From Solirubrobacterales bacterium (GTDB lineage Bacteria > Actinomycetota > Thermoleophilia > Solirubrobacterales > 70-9): DNA of 62,731 nt. The notes under the pieces were generated by a model. It was not told the origin of the DNA. It searched no databases and worked only from the letters and a program-made list of their open reading frames with translations. This document shows positions 33,154 through 41,275 of this stretch, in pieces. Position numbers and translations under genes: made by a program. The first letter of the stretch is position 1. Each line of letters begins with the position of its first letter. The DNA lies in assembly GCA_025450585.1 (NCBI GenBank), contig JANWHD010000025.1, positions 1 through 62,731 on the forward strand, written 5' to 3'.

Positions 33154-34251
33154 ATGAGCTCCGACGTCATCCTCGTCATCGTCGTCTGCACGGCACTTGC
33201 CTTCGACTTCACCAACGGCTTCCACGACACCGCGAACGTCGTCGCCACCTCGATCTCGACTGGTGCGGCGCGCCCGCAGGTGGCGATCGGGATGGCCGCG
33301 CTGCTCAACTTCGCCGGCGCCTTCATCTCGATCTCGGTCGCGGCGACCGTCGCCAACGACGTCGTCAACTCCGGCGTGGTCACGCCGACGGTCGTCTTCG
33401 CCGGGTTGATCGGGGCGATCGCCTGGAACCTGATCACCTGGTCCTTCGGCCTCCCGTCGAGTTCCTCGCACGCGCTGATCGGCGGCGTGGTCGGCTCGGC
33501 GGTGGCCGCTGCGGGCTTCGACGCCGTGATCGCCGACGGTTTGGTCGGCAAGGTGCTGATCCCGGCGGTGATCGCGCCGATCCTCGCCTTCACCGTCGCC
33601 GGGATCGCGATCGGGCTCGTCTACAGGGTGGTCGGGCGGCAGCGGCCGGGATTGGTGACGCGCGGCTTTCGCTACGGCCAGGTCGTCTCCGGCGGGTTGC
33701 TGGCGCTGGCCCACGGGACCAATGACGCACAGAAGACGATGGGCATCATCACCCTGGCCCTGGTCGCCAACGGCACGCTGGGCGCCGACGCCGACCCGCC
33801 GCTCTGGGTGATCGTCTCTTCGGCGGTGGCGATTGCGCTCGGCACCTACAGCGGCGGCTGGAGGATCATCCGCACGACCGGCACGCGGATCATCAAGATG
33901 GACGCAGCGCAGGGATTCTCGGCCCAGGGGGCCGGTGCCACGGTAATTCTCGCCTCGACCCACTTCGGCTTCCCGCTCTCGACCACGCACGTGATCAACG
34001 GTGGCGTGATGGGTGCTGGCGCCGGCAAGCGGGTCTCGGCTGTGCGCTGGGGGGTCGCCGGCAACATCGTCACCGCCTGGTTGCTGACGCTGCCGGCGGC
34101 GGCGGCGATCGGCGCCCTCGCCTACGGCGCGACTGCGATCTTCGGCAGCGGTGCCCTGGGCCCCGTCCTCGTCTCGTTGATGTCGCTCTCGCTGATCTTC
34201 GCGATCTTCTCCCGGCGCTCGCGCCAGGGCTCCCCGGTCCCGGCGGGCTGA
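33154..34251 (+). CDS. pit: Low-affinity inorganic phosphate transporter, Pit family
   Basis: Ion-coupled phosphate permease, 365 residues from ATG 33154; the frame continues upstream only through the dispersed repeat. The two Pit repeats are seen: DFTNGFHDTANVVATSISTG near the start, and ALAHGTNDAQKTMGIITLAL in the second half, with SSSSHALIGGVVGS and PLSTTHVINGGVMGAG motifs. About ten hydrophobic helices are present. Together with the DUF47 protein it provides low-affinity uptake beside high-affinity Pst. The gene ends 2 nt before a small membrane protein. Confidence 0.96.
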   Translation: MSSDVILVIVVCTALAFDFTNGFHDTANVVATSISTGAARPQVAIGMAALLNFAGAFISISVAATVANDVVNSGVVTPTVVFAGLIGAIAWNLITWSFGLPSSSSHALIGGVVGSAVAAAGFDAVIADGLVGKVLIPAVIAPILAFTVAGIAIGLVYRVVGRQRPGLVTRGFRYGQVVSGGLLALAHGTNDAQKTMGIITLALVANGTLGADADPPLWVIVSSAVAIALGTYSGGWRIIRTTGTRIIKMDAAQGFSAQGAGATVILASTHFGFPLSTTHVINGGVMGAGAGKRVSAVRWGVAGNIVTAWLLTLPAAAAIGALAYGATAIFGSGALGPVLVSLMSLSLIFAIFSRRSRQGSPVPAG

Positions 34252-34253
34252 AC

Positions 34254-34490
34254 ATGGCGGTCGTGGTCGAAACCAAGGAGCTTCTGCAGACGGTAGTCGC
34301 GTCGCTGGTCGCCGGCGTCGGCATAACCGTTGTCTTCTCGGTGGCGATCTGGGGCGTTGCCCGCTTCGCCGACCTCAGTCGCAACGAACGGACGCTGGCG
34401 GCGGGCGGGGCAGCGGTGCTCGCAGGCCTGGCCGTGCTGGTCACCCTGGCGGCCGTGGCCTTCGGCATCGTCGTGATGTCGAGTAGCTAG
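34254..34490 (+). CDS. Small two-helix membrane protein, hypothetical
   Basis: 78 residues, with hydrophobic helices at about 13-34 and 48-74 joined by a polar loop (RFADLSRNERTLAAGG). No family recognised. It starts 2 nt after pit and is probably cotranslated, so it might be an accessory to phosphate transport; this is positional inference only. Confidence 0.65.
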   Translation: MAVVVETKELLQTVVASLVAGVGITVVFSVAIWGVARFADLSRNERTLAAGGAAVLAGLAVLVTLAAVAFGIVVMSSS

Positions 34491-34523
34491 ACCCTCCTCG
34501 GGCCGACGCGTAGAATTTCCCCC

Positions 34524-34874
34524 GTGCGTACCGTGCGAAACGTCGCGATCGTCGGGCTGCTGGCGCTGGTTGTCGCCTTCGCGCCCGCCGGCGGCAATGC
34601 CGCCGAAGCGATCCTCACCGCGATCACGATGGGCTTCCTGGCGGGGATCGCCTGGACGCTGTTCGTGCTCAGCCGCCAGAACCAGCTGACCCTGGCGACG
34701 CTCAGCGACGGTCGCCGGGCGCTGCTGTACGGGGCGCTGGGGATGATCGCCCTGCTGATCGCCGGCAGCGACGAGCTCTTCTCCAGCGGCGGCGGCACGC
34801 TCGCCTGGATCGTCCTGCTCGGCGCATCGGTCGCGGCGATCTGGCGCGTCTGGGTCGACGCGAACACCTACTGA
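34524..34874 (+). CDS. Three-helix membrane protein, hypothetical
   Basis: 116 residues from GTG 34524. A signal-anchor-like helix (about 5-24), a second at about 30-48 and further hydrophobic segments at about 67-82 and 92-108 are separated by short polar turns (SRQNQLTLATLSDGRR). No family recognised. It follows the previous small membrane gene by 33 nt on the same strand. Confidence 0.6.
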   Translation: MRTVRNVAIVGLLALVVAFAPAGGNAAEAILTAITMGFLAGIAWTLFVLSRQNQLTLATLSDGRRALLYGALGMIALLIAGSDELFSSGGGTLAWIVLLGASVAAIWRVWVDANTY

Positions 34875-34954
34875 GCGCGCTGGGCGCGAGAGAATTCACT
34901 GGTCCGCGCGGTTGAGCGCACCACACACGCGTCCGGGCTTGCGACGGTCACGGC

Positions 34955-35305
34955 GTGCCGCCACGGACCGCCAGCAGTGCAGGCCACAGGGAGGAGGGGA
35001 TCGCCTCGGTCGAGCTGATCGCGGTGGTTCCGCTTCTGCTGCTGGCGGTTCTCGTGGCGGCGCAGCTCGGCCTCGTCGGCCACTCGCTGTGGTCGGTGGG
35101 CGTGGCCGCCCGGGCCGGCGCGCGTGCGGCGGTTGTGGGAGGCGATGCGGCGACGACGGCCCGGGATGCCCTGCCGCCGTCGCTGCGGCCTGGCGCTCGC
35201 GTCGAGGACTCGGGGACTGTCTCGGTGCGGGTGCCGGTGCCGCGCCTGCTCCCGGGCCTGCCACGGCTGACCGTCGAGGCGGAGAGCGGGCTGGGCGATG
35301 GATAG
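34955..35305 (+). CDS. TadE-like pseudopilin
   Basis: 116 residues from GTG 34955. A short polar leader ends in EEG, followed by IASVELIAVVPLLLLAVLVAAQ. The Gly at -1 and Glu at +5 of the hydrophobic segment match class-III (TadV/CpaA) prepilin processing, and the block is typical of TadE-like minor pilins. A Gly/Ala-rich globular remainder follows (residues 60-116). It overlaps the next TadE-like gene by 8 nt. No Tad ATPase, secretin or prepilin peptidase gene is in the window. Confidence 0.8.
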   Translation: MPPRTASSAGHREEGIASVELIAVVPLLLLAVLVAAQLGLVGHSLWSVGVAARAGARAAVVGGDAATTARDALPPSLRPGARVEDSGTVSVRVPVPRLLPGLPRLTVEAESGLGDG

Positions 35306-35633
35306 AGAGAGTGGACAGGCGACGGTCGAAGCGGTCGCTGCGGTGCCGCTTCTGCTGCTGGTCGGCGCGGTCGTCCTGCAGCTGCTGTTCGCCGGTTACG
35401 CACTGACCCTCGCCGACGGCGCCGCCGAGGCGGGAGCGCTGGCGCTGGCTGCCGGCCGGCCGGCAAAGCCCGCCGCCGGAAGGGCGCTCCCCGGGTGGGC
35501 AGCGGAGGACGTCGAGGTGGCGGTTCGCGGGGGAGAGGTGGCTGTGCGGCTGCACGCGCCGTCGCCACTGCCCGGCCTCGCCGGGGTGCTGGTCGTCACG
35601 AGCTCCGCCTTCACGAGGCCGGCCGGGCGATGA
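35298..35633 (+). CDS. TadE-like pseudopilin, second copy
   Basis: 111 residues from ATG 35298. MDRESG precedes QATVEAVAAVPLLLLVGAVVLQ, again with Gly at -1 and Glu at +5. An Ala-rich region (GAAEAGALALAAGRPAKPAAG) and a short beta-rich end follow. It overlaps its predecessor by 8 nt and its successor by 4 nt (ATGA), forming a tight three-gene unit. Confidence 0.8.
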   Translation: MDRESGQATVEAVAAVPLLLLVGAVVLQLLFAGYALTLADGAAEAGALALAAGRPAKPAAGRALPGWAAEDVEVAVRGGEVAVRLHAPSPLPGLAGVLVVTSSAFTRPAGR

Positions 35634-36358
35634 GTGGGCGCGTGGTCCTGGTCACGGCCGTCGGCGACGCGAGCGGCTCGAAGGTCGCCGCGGCTGCGCT
35701 TGCCTGTGCCGGATCGGATCCCGACCGACCGGGCCTGCTGGTCGACGTCGGCGGCCGGCCACCCCGCCCGACGCTGATCGCATCGGCCGGGGCGCGCGAG
35801 CTGGAGGAGCGACTCGCCGCTCACCTGCCGCAACTGCGGGCCGCTTCGCGAGGGCAGACCTGCCACCTCGCCGTCCCCGAGGAGGAGGGGGCGCTCGAGT
35901 CGATACGAGCGGCGCTGCCCCTGGTCCGCGACTCGGTCGCCGCCGTCCACCTGCCGCCCGCCTGGCTGCAACCGCTGCTGGCCGAGGAGGGTGTCCGGCC
36001 GGCGGGCGCGATCCTCCGCGCCGACCTCGCCTCCGATCGCGCCCTGGCAGCGCTTGCGGTCGGGGACCTGCTGGGCCGTGGCCTGCGAGTCAAGGTGCTG
36101 AAGCAGCCGCTCGGTTGGGTCCCCGCACGGCGGGCGCTGTTCGGAGTTCTGTCGGCAGACGGCCCAGGCGGTCTGCCCTCGTATGTGGTCGATTCCCTTT
36201 TGGAAAGCGAAATCTCAGCGGCGCACGCGTGCTACAGTGGGTCCGATGACCCGGAAGCTGACCCAGAGGGAGCTGCGCAACAACAGCGGCGAGGTGATGA
36301 GGGCTCTGGACGCTGGCGAGGACTTCATCGTGACCCGGAACGGGAAGCCGGTCGGTGA
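35630..36358 (+). CDS. Hypothetical protein of the TadE-like cluster, 3' end overlaps a toxin-antitoxin gene
   Basis: 242 residues from ATG 35630. The first 30 residues (VVLVTAVGDASGSKVAAAALACAG) resemble the beginning of a P-loop/ParA-like fold but lack a GK[ST] loop. The rest is Ala/Leu/Arg-rich alpha/beta (PRPTLIASAGARELEERLA..., VLKQPLGWVPARRALFGVL). No firm family. The last 38 codons are read in a different frame from the antitoxin gene that starts at 36246 and give a low-complexity polar tail, suggesting that the original 3' end was replaced when the module arrived. Confidence 0.6.
   Translation: MSGRVVLVTAVGDASGSKVAAAALACAGSDPDRPGLLVDVGGRPPRPTLIASAGARELEERLAAHLPQLRAASRGQTCHLAVPEEEGALESIRAALPLVRDSVAAVHLPPAWLQPLLAEEGVRPAGAILRADLASDRALAALAVGDLLGRGLRVKVLKQPLGWVPARRALFGVLSADGPGGLPSYVVDSLLESEISAAHACYSGSDDPEADPEGAAQQQRRGDEGSGRWRGLHRDPEREAGR
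36233..36238 (+). promoter_or_regulatory. Candidate -10 of the first toxin-antitoxin pair
   Basis: TACAGT lies 7 nt before the antitoxin ATG, so transcription may start at or next to the start codon and give a leaderless message. No matching -35 was found at normal spacing. Confidence 0.35.
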
Positions 36359-36500
36359 GCTGCGCCCATACAGGCCTCGCAGATTCATCCCCAGGCAGGC
36401 CTTCCTCGACCTCTTCGCCGGTTCGCCGCCGATCGACTACGAGCGGTTCCGAGCGGATATCGACGCCTACGCCGATCAGGATCCTACGCCCCGTGGTTGA
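36246..36500 (+). CDS. Phd/YefM-type antitoxin
   Basis: 84 residues. It opens MTRKLTQRELRNNSGEVMRAL and continues GEDFIVTRNGKPVGELRP, the DNA-binding fold pattern of Phd/YefM antitoxins. The C-terminal part (RQAFLDLF...DYERFRADIDAYADQDP) is acidic and probably wraps the toxin. It overlaps the PIN toxin gene by 8 nt. Such pairs are autoregulated by the antitoxin-toxin complex. Confidence 0.9.
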   Translation: MTRKLTQRELRNNSGEVMRALDAGEDFIVTRNGKPVGELRPYRPRRFIPRQAFLDLFAGSPPIDYERFRADIDAYADQDPTPRG

Positions 36501-36909
36501 CCCGCCCGAAGGGCGCGGTCTGGTCGATACGTCGGTGGTGATCGGTCGCGAGCAGGTCGACCCAGGACGACTTCCCGCTGAGATCTCGATCTCGACCCTG
36601 ACGCTCGCCGAGCTTACCGCTGGACCCCTTGCCACCTCCGACGATCTCGAGCGAGCGCGGCGTCAGGAGCGTCTGCAGCGGTTCGAGGCGGGTGTCGAAT
36701 CGCTGGACTTCACGCCCGGCTGTGCGCGGGCATATGGACATGTCTACGCCGCCGTGGTCTCAAGTGGCCGTAAGTCCCGAGGCGCGCGTGCCGTCGACTT
36801 GATGATCGCTGCAACGGCTCTCGCCCACGACCTTCCTCTTTACACCTTGAATGCGAAAGATCTACGTGGCCTCGAGGGGTTGGTCAAGATCGTCGACGTC
36901 AGCGCCTGA
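36493..36909 (+). CDS. PIN-domain toxin (VapC-like)
   Basis: Predicted RNase toxin, 138 residues from GTG 36493. PIN acidic residues are seen in GLVDTSVVIG (first Asp), ISTLTLAELTAGP (Glu) and ARAVDLMIAATALAHDLPLYTLNAKD (Asp residues). It is encoded directly after a Phd-type antitoxin with an 8-nt overlap. The frame extends upstream through the antitoxin gene, but only the GTG gives a normal PIN length. Confidence 0.9.
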   Translation: MVDPPEGRGLVDTSVVIGREQVDPGRLPAEISISTLTLAELTAGPLATSDDLERARRQERLQRFEAGVESLDFTPGCARAYGHVYAAVVSSGRKSRGARAVDLMIAATALAHDLPLYTLNAKDLRGLEGLVKIVDVSA

Positions 36910-36972
36910 GAGGCGCATAGCAAGGCGGATTGCCTTCGTTCGGGAGCGCTACTTCTGTAATAAGCTCGGGTT

Positions 36973-38199
36973 GTGTTCGGCATGGGAGGGAGCGCACGAG
37001 CGTCGTCTGGCGGGCTGCGCCTCGCCCTGCTTGCCTTCTTCGCCGCGGGCCTGCTGCTGATCCCGGCGGCTCAGGCTTCCGCCGACTTCACGCTCACCAT
37101 CAATTTCGCTGGCACTGGCGAAGGCAGGCTCGCATGCGAAGTCGAAACCGAAGAAGAAGCCTTCGAAGAAGAATGCGTAGAAGAAAGCGAATATCCAGAA
37201 GGCGCCGTAGTCAGGATTTCCCCCGAAGAAGAATTCGGGTCCGAATTCATCGGATTCTCCGGCGACTGCGACCTACTCGCCTGCGAACTGACCATGGACG
37301 AAGACCATGAAGTCACCGCGACCTTCGACCTCGAAGAATTCACCCTCACGATCGAAACCGACGGCTCCGGCACCGGCGAAGTCGAATGCGAACTCGAAGA
37401 AGGTCCGGGACCCTGTGCGTCTGAATATCCCGGAAATACCGAAATCAACTTGATCGCCGTTCCGGACTCCGGCTCCGAAGCCGTCGAATTTTCTGGTTCC
37501 TGTGAAGCGTCCGGCTCCGAATGCGAACTGCTAATCGAAGAAGACAGCACCGTCACCGCCACCTTCGACCTCGTCGGTCCCGCGCTCACGATTCTCAAAG
37601 CCGGAACCGGCTCGGGCACGGTCAAATGCGAAGTCGAATCCGGGCCGCTCGAAACCTGCGCTCCCGCGTACGTGGAAGGGACCGAACTGACCCTGGTCGC
37701 CTCGGCGAACTCCGGCTCCCAGTTCGCCGGCTGGTCTGGTGCCTGCACCGCTGACCCGTGCGAACTGACGCTTGAAGAAGACACCGTCGTCACCGCGACC
37801 TTCAACCTCACATCGACCTCAGGCGGAGGGGGGTCGGGCGGAAGCGGATCCGGCACCGGCACCAAATCCCCAACACCGCCCCCCGGCAAGCTGAGCGTCT
37901 CCGGCGCCGCGCTCTTCCAGGGCGGCAAGGCCGTGCTGAGGCTCTCGTGCAAGGGACAGGGTCCCTGCAAGGGCAGCCTGAAGCTGGTCGCCAAGCTCAA
38001 GGTCGGCAAGGCCAAAGCTAAGAACACCGAGATCGGGAAGGCCTCCTTCAGCCTTGCCGCAGGCACATCGAAGACGCTCAAGGTCAAGCTCTCGGCTGCC
38101 GCCAAGAAAGTGCTGGGCAAGGCCAAGACCGTGAAGGCGAAGGTCAGCGGCGCCGGCGTCACTTCGTCCACGGTCACGATCAAGCCCACGGCACGGTAG
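36973..38199 (+). CDS. Secreted InlB-B-repeat-like protein with C-terminal basic domain
   Basis: 408 residues from GTG 36973. The signal peptide ends AAQASA (about residue 36). About three to four acidic beta-repeats of 65-75 residues follow (each with a LTI...GTGxGxVxCE opening, a Cys pair and a VTATFDL ending), resembling divergent InlB B-repeats. After a Gly/Ser linker (about 275-300) comes a Lys-rich domain (GKLSVSGAALFQGGKAVLRLSC to KPTAR). Glutamate in the repeats is coded almost only by GAA. Probably a surface or matrix protein; no enzymatic motif is seen. A hairpin at 38218-38235 follows. Confidence 0.8.
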   Translation: MFGMGGSARASSGGLRLALLAFFAAGLLLIPAAQASADFTLTINFAGTGEGRLACEVETEEEAFEEECVEESEYPEGAVVRISPEEEFGSEFIGFSGDCDLLACELTMDEDHEVTATFDLEEFTLTIETDGSGTGEVECELEEGPGPCASEYPGNTEINLIAVPDSGSEAVEFSGSCEASGSECELLIEEDSTVTATFDLVGPALTILKAGTGSGTVKCEVESGPLETCAPAYVEGTELTLVASANSGSQFAGWSGACTADPCELTLEEDTVVTATFNLTSTSGGGGSGGSGSGTGTKSPTPPPGKLSVSGAALFQGGKAVLRLSCKGQGPCKGSLKLVAKLKVGKAKAKNTEIGKASFSLAAGTSKTLKVKLSAAAKKVLGKAKTVKAKVSGAGVTSSTVTIKPTAR

Positions 38200-38217
38200 G
38201 CACACCCGGCACCGTTG

Positions 38218-38235
38218 GGCGCTCGAGCGAGCGCC
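38218..38235 (+). terminator. Hairpin after the secreted repeat gene
   Basis: An 8-bp GC-rich inverted repeat (38218-38225 with 38228-38235), 18 nt after the stop. With only 2 nt between the arms the loop must open a little; it is a plausible terminator. Confidence 0.5.
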
Positions 38236-38271
38236 GCGCCGCCGCACCTCGCGTTTCGACAGAATCGCCGC

Positions 38272-39267
38272 ATGCTGACCATCGCAGTCACCGGCCCCAC
38301 GGGCGAGATCGGTCGCCCCCTCATCGCCGCGCTCGAGCGAGCGCCTGAGGTCGACCGCGTAATCGGGATGGCGCGGCGCCCCTTCGACCTCGCCGGCCAC
38401 GGCTGGGAGAAGACCGAGTACCGGCGTGGGGACGTGCTCGACCGGGAGGCGGTGGAGGACCTGGTCGAGGGGGTCGACGTCGTGGTCCACCTCGCCTTCG
38501 CGATCATGGCCGGGGACCGCGACAGCCGCGAGGTCAACCTGACCGGCTCGCGCCACGTCTTCGAGGCCACAGCGGCCGCTGGCGCGAAGCGCCTGGTCTA
38601 CACATCCTCGGTCGCGGCTTACGGCTTCCGCCGCGGCATGCCCGAGCTGCTCAGCGAGGACGACCCCGTCAAGGGCACGTCGCGCCACCCCTACTCCGCC
38701 CACAAGGCCGAGGTCGAGGCGGTGCTGGACGAGGCCCTGGAGGGGTCGGCCACGGACGCCTACGTCTTCCGTCCCTGCATCGTCGCCGGCCCGGAGGCGA
38801 CGCTGCTGCTCGACATGATCCCGCTGCTGGCAATCGGGCAGCGGATTCCGGGGCCGCTGCGCTGGGCCCTCGGCAGGGTCCCCGAGCTGCGGCCGGTGCT
38901 GCCCGACCCGGGCGTGCCGTTCCAGCTCGTCCATCACGACGACGTCGCCGCTGCCCTCTGCGCCGCCGCGATCGGTCACGGGCAGCCGGGCGTCTACAAC
39001 CTCGCCGGGCCCGGGGAGATGACGATCACCGACCTTGCCCACGCTCTCGGCTGGCACGCGGTGCCGGCGCCGCATCTGGCCGTCGGCGTCGCCGCCGAGG
39101 CGGTGGCCCTGATGCCCTTCCTGCCCGACGAGGCGGCCTGGATCGAGGCGGTTCGCCGACCCGTGCTGATGGACACCGCTCGCGCACGCCGCCGACTGCA
39201 CTGGATGCCGCACCACGACGCGCGCGAGACGCTGAGGCAGACGATCGCCGCCGTCCGCTCCCGCTAG
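38272..39267 (+). CDS. NAD-dependent epimerase/dehydratase family protein (extended SDR)
   Basis: 331 residues from ATG 38272. The Rossmann glycine motif is AVTGPTGEIGRPLIAAL. VVHLAFAIM follows, then a catalytic region with Ser-Ser (VYTSSVAAYG) and YSAHK (Tyr-x3-Lys). The C-terminal lobe recognises the substrate (FRPCIVAGPEA, FQLVHHDDVAAAL, YNLAGPGEMTITDLA). The substrate is unknown; it may be a nucleotide sugar or a small carbonyl compound. It stands alone between a secreted repeat gene and a convergent small secreted protein gene. Confidence 0.88.
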   Translation: MLTIAVTGPTGEIGRPLIAALERAPEVDRVIGMARRPFDLAGHGWEKTEYRRGDVLDREAVEDLVEGVDVVVHLAFAIMAGDRDSREVNLTGSRHVFEATAAAGAKRLVYTSSVAAYGFRRGMPELLSEDDPVKGTSRHPYSAHKAEVEAVLDEALEGSATDAYVFRPCIVAGPEATLLLDMIPLLAIGQRIPGPLRWALGRVPELRPVLPDPGVPFQLVHHDDVAAALCAAAIGHGQPGVYNLAGPGEMTITDLAHALGWHAVPAPHLAVGVAAEAVALMPFLPDEAAWIEAVRRPVLMDTARARRRLHWMPHHDARETLRQTIAAVRSR

Positions 39268-39287
39268 CCCTTCCGGTCTACATCCTC

Positions 39288-39740
39288 CTACGGCGCGGCC
39301 GCGTGCCAGGTACCGACGTCCTTGAAGCCCTCGCCGTTCGCGTCGCCGGCTCTTTCGTCGCCGTCGAACGTGTAGAGGGGCCGGCCGCGGAAGGTCACCT
39401 GGCGCCGCCCGTTGTCGGGGCGCTTGATGGTGCCGAGCTTCACCGGGCCGGTCGGCTTGACCCCGGCCGCGACGTAGAGCGGGTGCCAGGCGACCAGGCA
39501 GCCCCCCTTGCAGATGAACGTGCCTTTGGTCTCGGCGCTGAGGGTGTAGAGCGTGCGGCCGGCCAGGGTCGTGAGGATCGTCTTGCCGAGGGTCGCGTTC
39601 TGCGCCTGCTTGGCGACGCGCTTGCTGGACGTGGCGCCCTGAGCGGGCATCGCGATGGCCAGGAGCGCGAGCGTCGCGATCGCGAGCGTCGCGACACAAG
39701 TCCTCGGGTGAGAGAAGCTGACTGTGGACTGCTGTTGCAT
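39288..39740 (-). CDS. Secreted COG4315-like repeat protein
   Basis: 150 residues from ATG 39740. The signal peptide ends MPAQGA. Two copies of a motif of the form TLYTL/PLYTFDGD lie in the mature part: GRTLYTLSAETKGTFICKGGCLVAWHPLYV and GRPLYTFDGDERAGDANGEGFKDVGTWH, with a Cys pair. This is the arrangement of the predicted lipoprotein/secreted repeat family (COG4315), whose function is unknown. It is divergent from the pilin-like/VanY/transglycosylase fusion gene, sharing a 132-nt gap. Confidence 0.8.
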   Translation of the reverse strand: MQQQSTVSFSHPRTCVATLAIATLALLAIAMPAQGATSSKRVAKQAQNATLGKTILTTLAGRTLYTLSAETKGTFICKGGCLVAWHPLYVAAGVKPTGPVKLGTIKRPDNGRRQVTFRGRPLYTFDGDERAGDANGEGFKDVGTWHAAAP

Positions 39741-39872
39741 CGGTCCTCCTCGGCTCGTTGGGTTGCACGCCAGCCTGCCGGCGGACCCTCAGACGGTTAA
39801 GTCACGTTACCGGCTCGGTTCCGCGCGATTTTGCGCACCACGGATGCGCCGTGGCTCGGCAGGGTCTGGGGC

Positions 39873-41225
39873 ATGGATTGGAAGAACGAGGGCGGGCAGG
39901 CTCTGCCGCTGGCACTGGGCGGATCGGTCGCCTTGATCGCGGCGGCGCTGGCGCTGGTGGCGATCGCCGGGGCGGTGACCGGCAAGGGGCGAGCGCAGCG
40001 GGCGGCCGACCTGGCGGCGATCTCCGCTGCGCGCTCGATGCGTGACGACCTCCCGCGCCTGCTCTCGCCGCCGCGGATGCCCGACGGCGCGCCCAACCCG
40101 CGCCACCTGGCCAAGGTCGCATATCTGGGGCGTGCCCAGGCGGCAGCACTGCTCGTCGGGCGAGCGAACGGCGTGAGCGCGGAGCACCTGCGGGTCTCGT
40201 TTCCGGACGGCGACTCGTTCGCGCCGGTCCAGGTCAGAGCGGTCGTGCTCGCCGATGTCGACGTGGGACGCCGCCCGTCGCGCACCGAGGCATCCGCCGT
40301 TGCCGAAGCCGCCGCGCCGTCCTCCGGCTTCGGTGGATCGTCGAGGATGGCGAGTGGTGGCGGTTACAGCGGCCCGCTCGTCGTCAGGCAGGGGGAGGGG
40401 ATGAGGCCCGACGTCGCCGCCTCCTTCGACCGGATGGCCGCCGCCGCCGCGGCAGCCGGTATCGCGCTGGTCGTCAACTCCGGCTTTCGCTCCGACGCCG
40501 AACAGGCGGCGCTCTTCGCCGCCCACCCGGACCCGCGCTGGGTCGCGCCGCCCGGGCAGTCTCTGCACCGCTGCGCCACTGAGCTCGACCTCGGGCCCGA
40601 AACCGCATACGGATGGCTGGCGTCCAACGCGAGCCGCTTCGGCTTCGTCCAGCGCTACTCCTGGGAGTCCTGGCACTACGGCTTCGACGCCGGCCCGCCG
40701 CCCTGTTCGGCAGCCGGAAACGCCGTCGGGGCGACCGCGTCGCCGGCGGCAGGGCGCGGGCCGGATGGAGCACTTGCCGGTAGCGGTGGCCTGCCGTCCT
40801 TCGTCCCGAACGAGTTCCGGGCCTCTCTCCTCCGTGCCGCCACCCACTGGAACGTCTCCGCGGCCTTGCTTGCGGCACAGCTGATGGCCGAGTCGAATTT
40901 CGACCCCTACGCGGGTTCCCCGGCCGGCGCTCAGGGCATCGCCCAGTTCATGCCGTCCACGGCGGCGGCCTACGGCCTCCGCAACCCCTACGACCCCGAG
41001 GAAGCGATCGATGCCCAGGCCCACCTGATGTCCGATCTGCTGCGTCAGTTCGGCTCTCCCCAGCTCGCCCTCGCCGCCTACAACGCCGGCCCGACCCCGG
41101 TCGAAGCCTGCGACTGCATTCCCGCCTATCCCGAGACCCAGGCCTACGTGACCCGGATCCTGGGGCTGCTCGGCGGTGCCGGCGCCCTAGTCGTGCCGAC
41201 CTTCGAAGTGAGGCTTGTCGCATGA
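39873..41225 (+). CDS. Fusion: TadG-like membrane N-terminus, VanY-like peptidase and lytic transglycosylase
   Basis: 450 residues from ATG 39873 (in-frame TTG 39831 is an alternative). Residues about 8-55 form a TadE/TadG-like membrane segment (GGQALPLALGGSVALIAAAL... then RAQRAADLAAISAARSM). Residues about 165-270 form a VanY/D-alanyl-D-alanine carboxypeptidase domain, with zinc ligands in SLHRCATELD and WESWHYG. Residues about 310-435 form an SLT lytic transglycosylase domain: LMAESNFDP with the catalytic Glu, GAQGIAQFMPSTAAAYG and ALAAYNAGP. Two wall-cutting activities on a pilus-type anchor suggest local opening of peptidoglycan, perhaps for a surface appendage; this is inferred. Confidence 0.87.
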   Translation: MDWKNEGGQALPLALGGSVALIAAALALVAIAGAVTGKGRAQRAADLAAISAARSMRDDLPRLLSPPRMPDGAPNPRHLAKVAYLGRAQAAALLVGRANGVSAEHLRVSFPDGDSFAPVQVRAVVLADVDVGRRPSRTEASAVAEAAAPSSGFGGSSRMASGGGYSGPLVVRQGEGMRPDVAASFDRMAAAAAAAGIALVVNSGFRSDAEQAALFAAHPDPRWVAPPGQSLHRCATELDLGPETAYGWLASNASRFGFVQRYSWESWHYGFDAGPPPCSAAGNAVGATASPAAGRGPDGALAGSGGLPSFVPNEFRASLLRAATHWNVSAALLAAQLMAESNFDPYAGSPAGAQGIAQFMPSTAAAYGLRNPYDPEEAIDAQAHLMSDLLRQFGSPQLALAAYNAGPTPVEACDCIPAYPETQAYVTRILGLLGGAGALVVPTFEVRLVA

Positions 41226-41249
41226 CCGCAATGACCGGGCAAGGATTCA

Positions 41250-41265
41250 TACACCATAAGGTGTA
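41250..41265. promoter_or_regulatory. Palindromic operator of the second toxin-antitoxin pair
   Basis: TACACC-ATAA-GGTGTA is a perfect 6+6 inverted repeat 10 nt before the antitoxin ATG at 41276. TACGAT (41264-41269) overlaps its right arm and could be the -10, giving a leaderless message; a bound VapBC complex would block it. Confidence 0.6.
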
Positions 41266-41275
41266 CGATGGTGCA

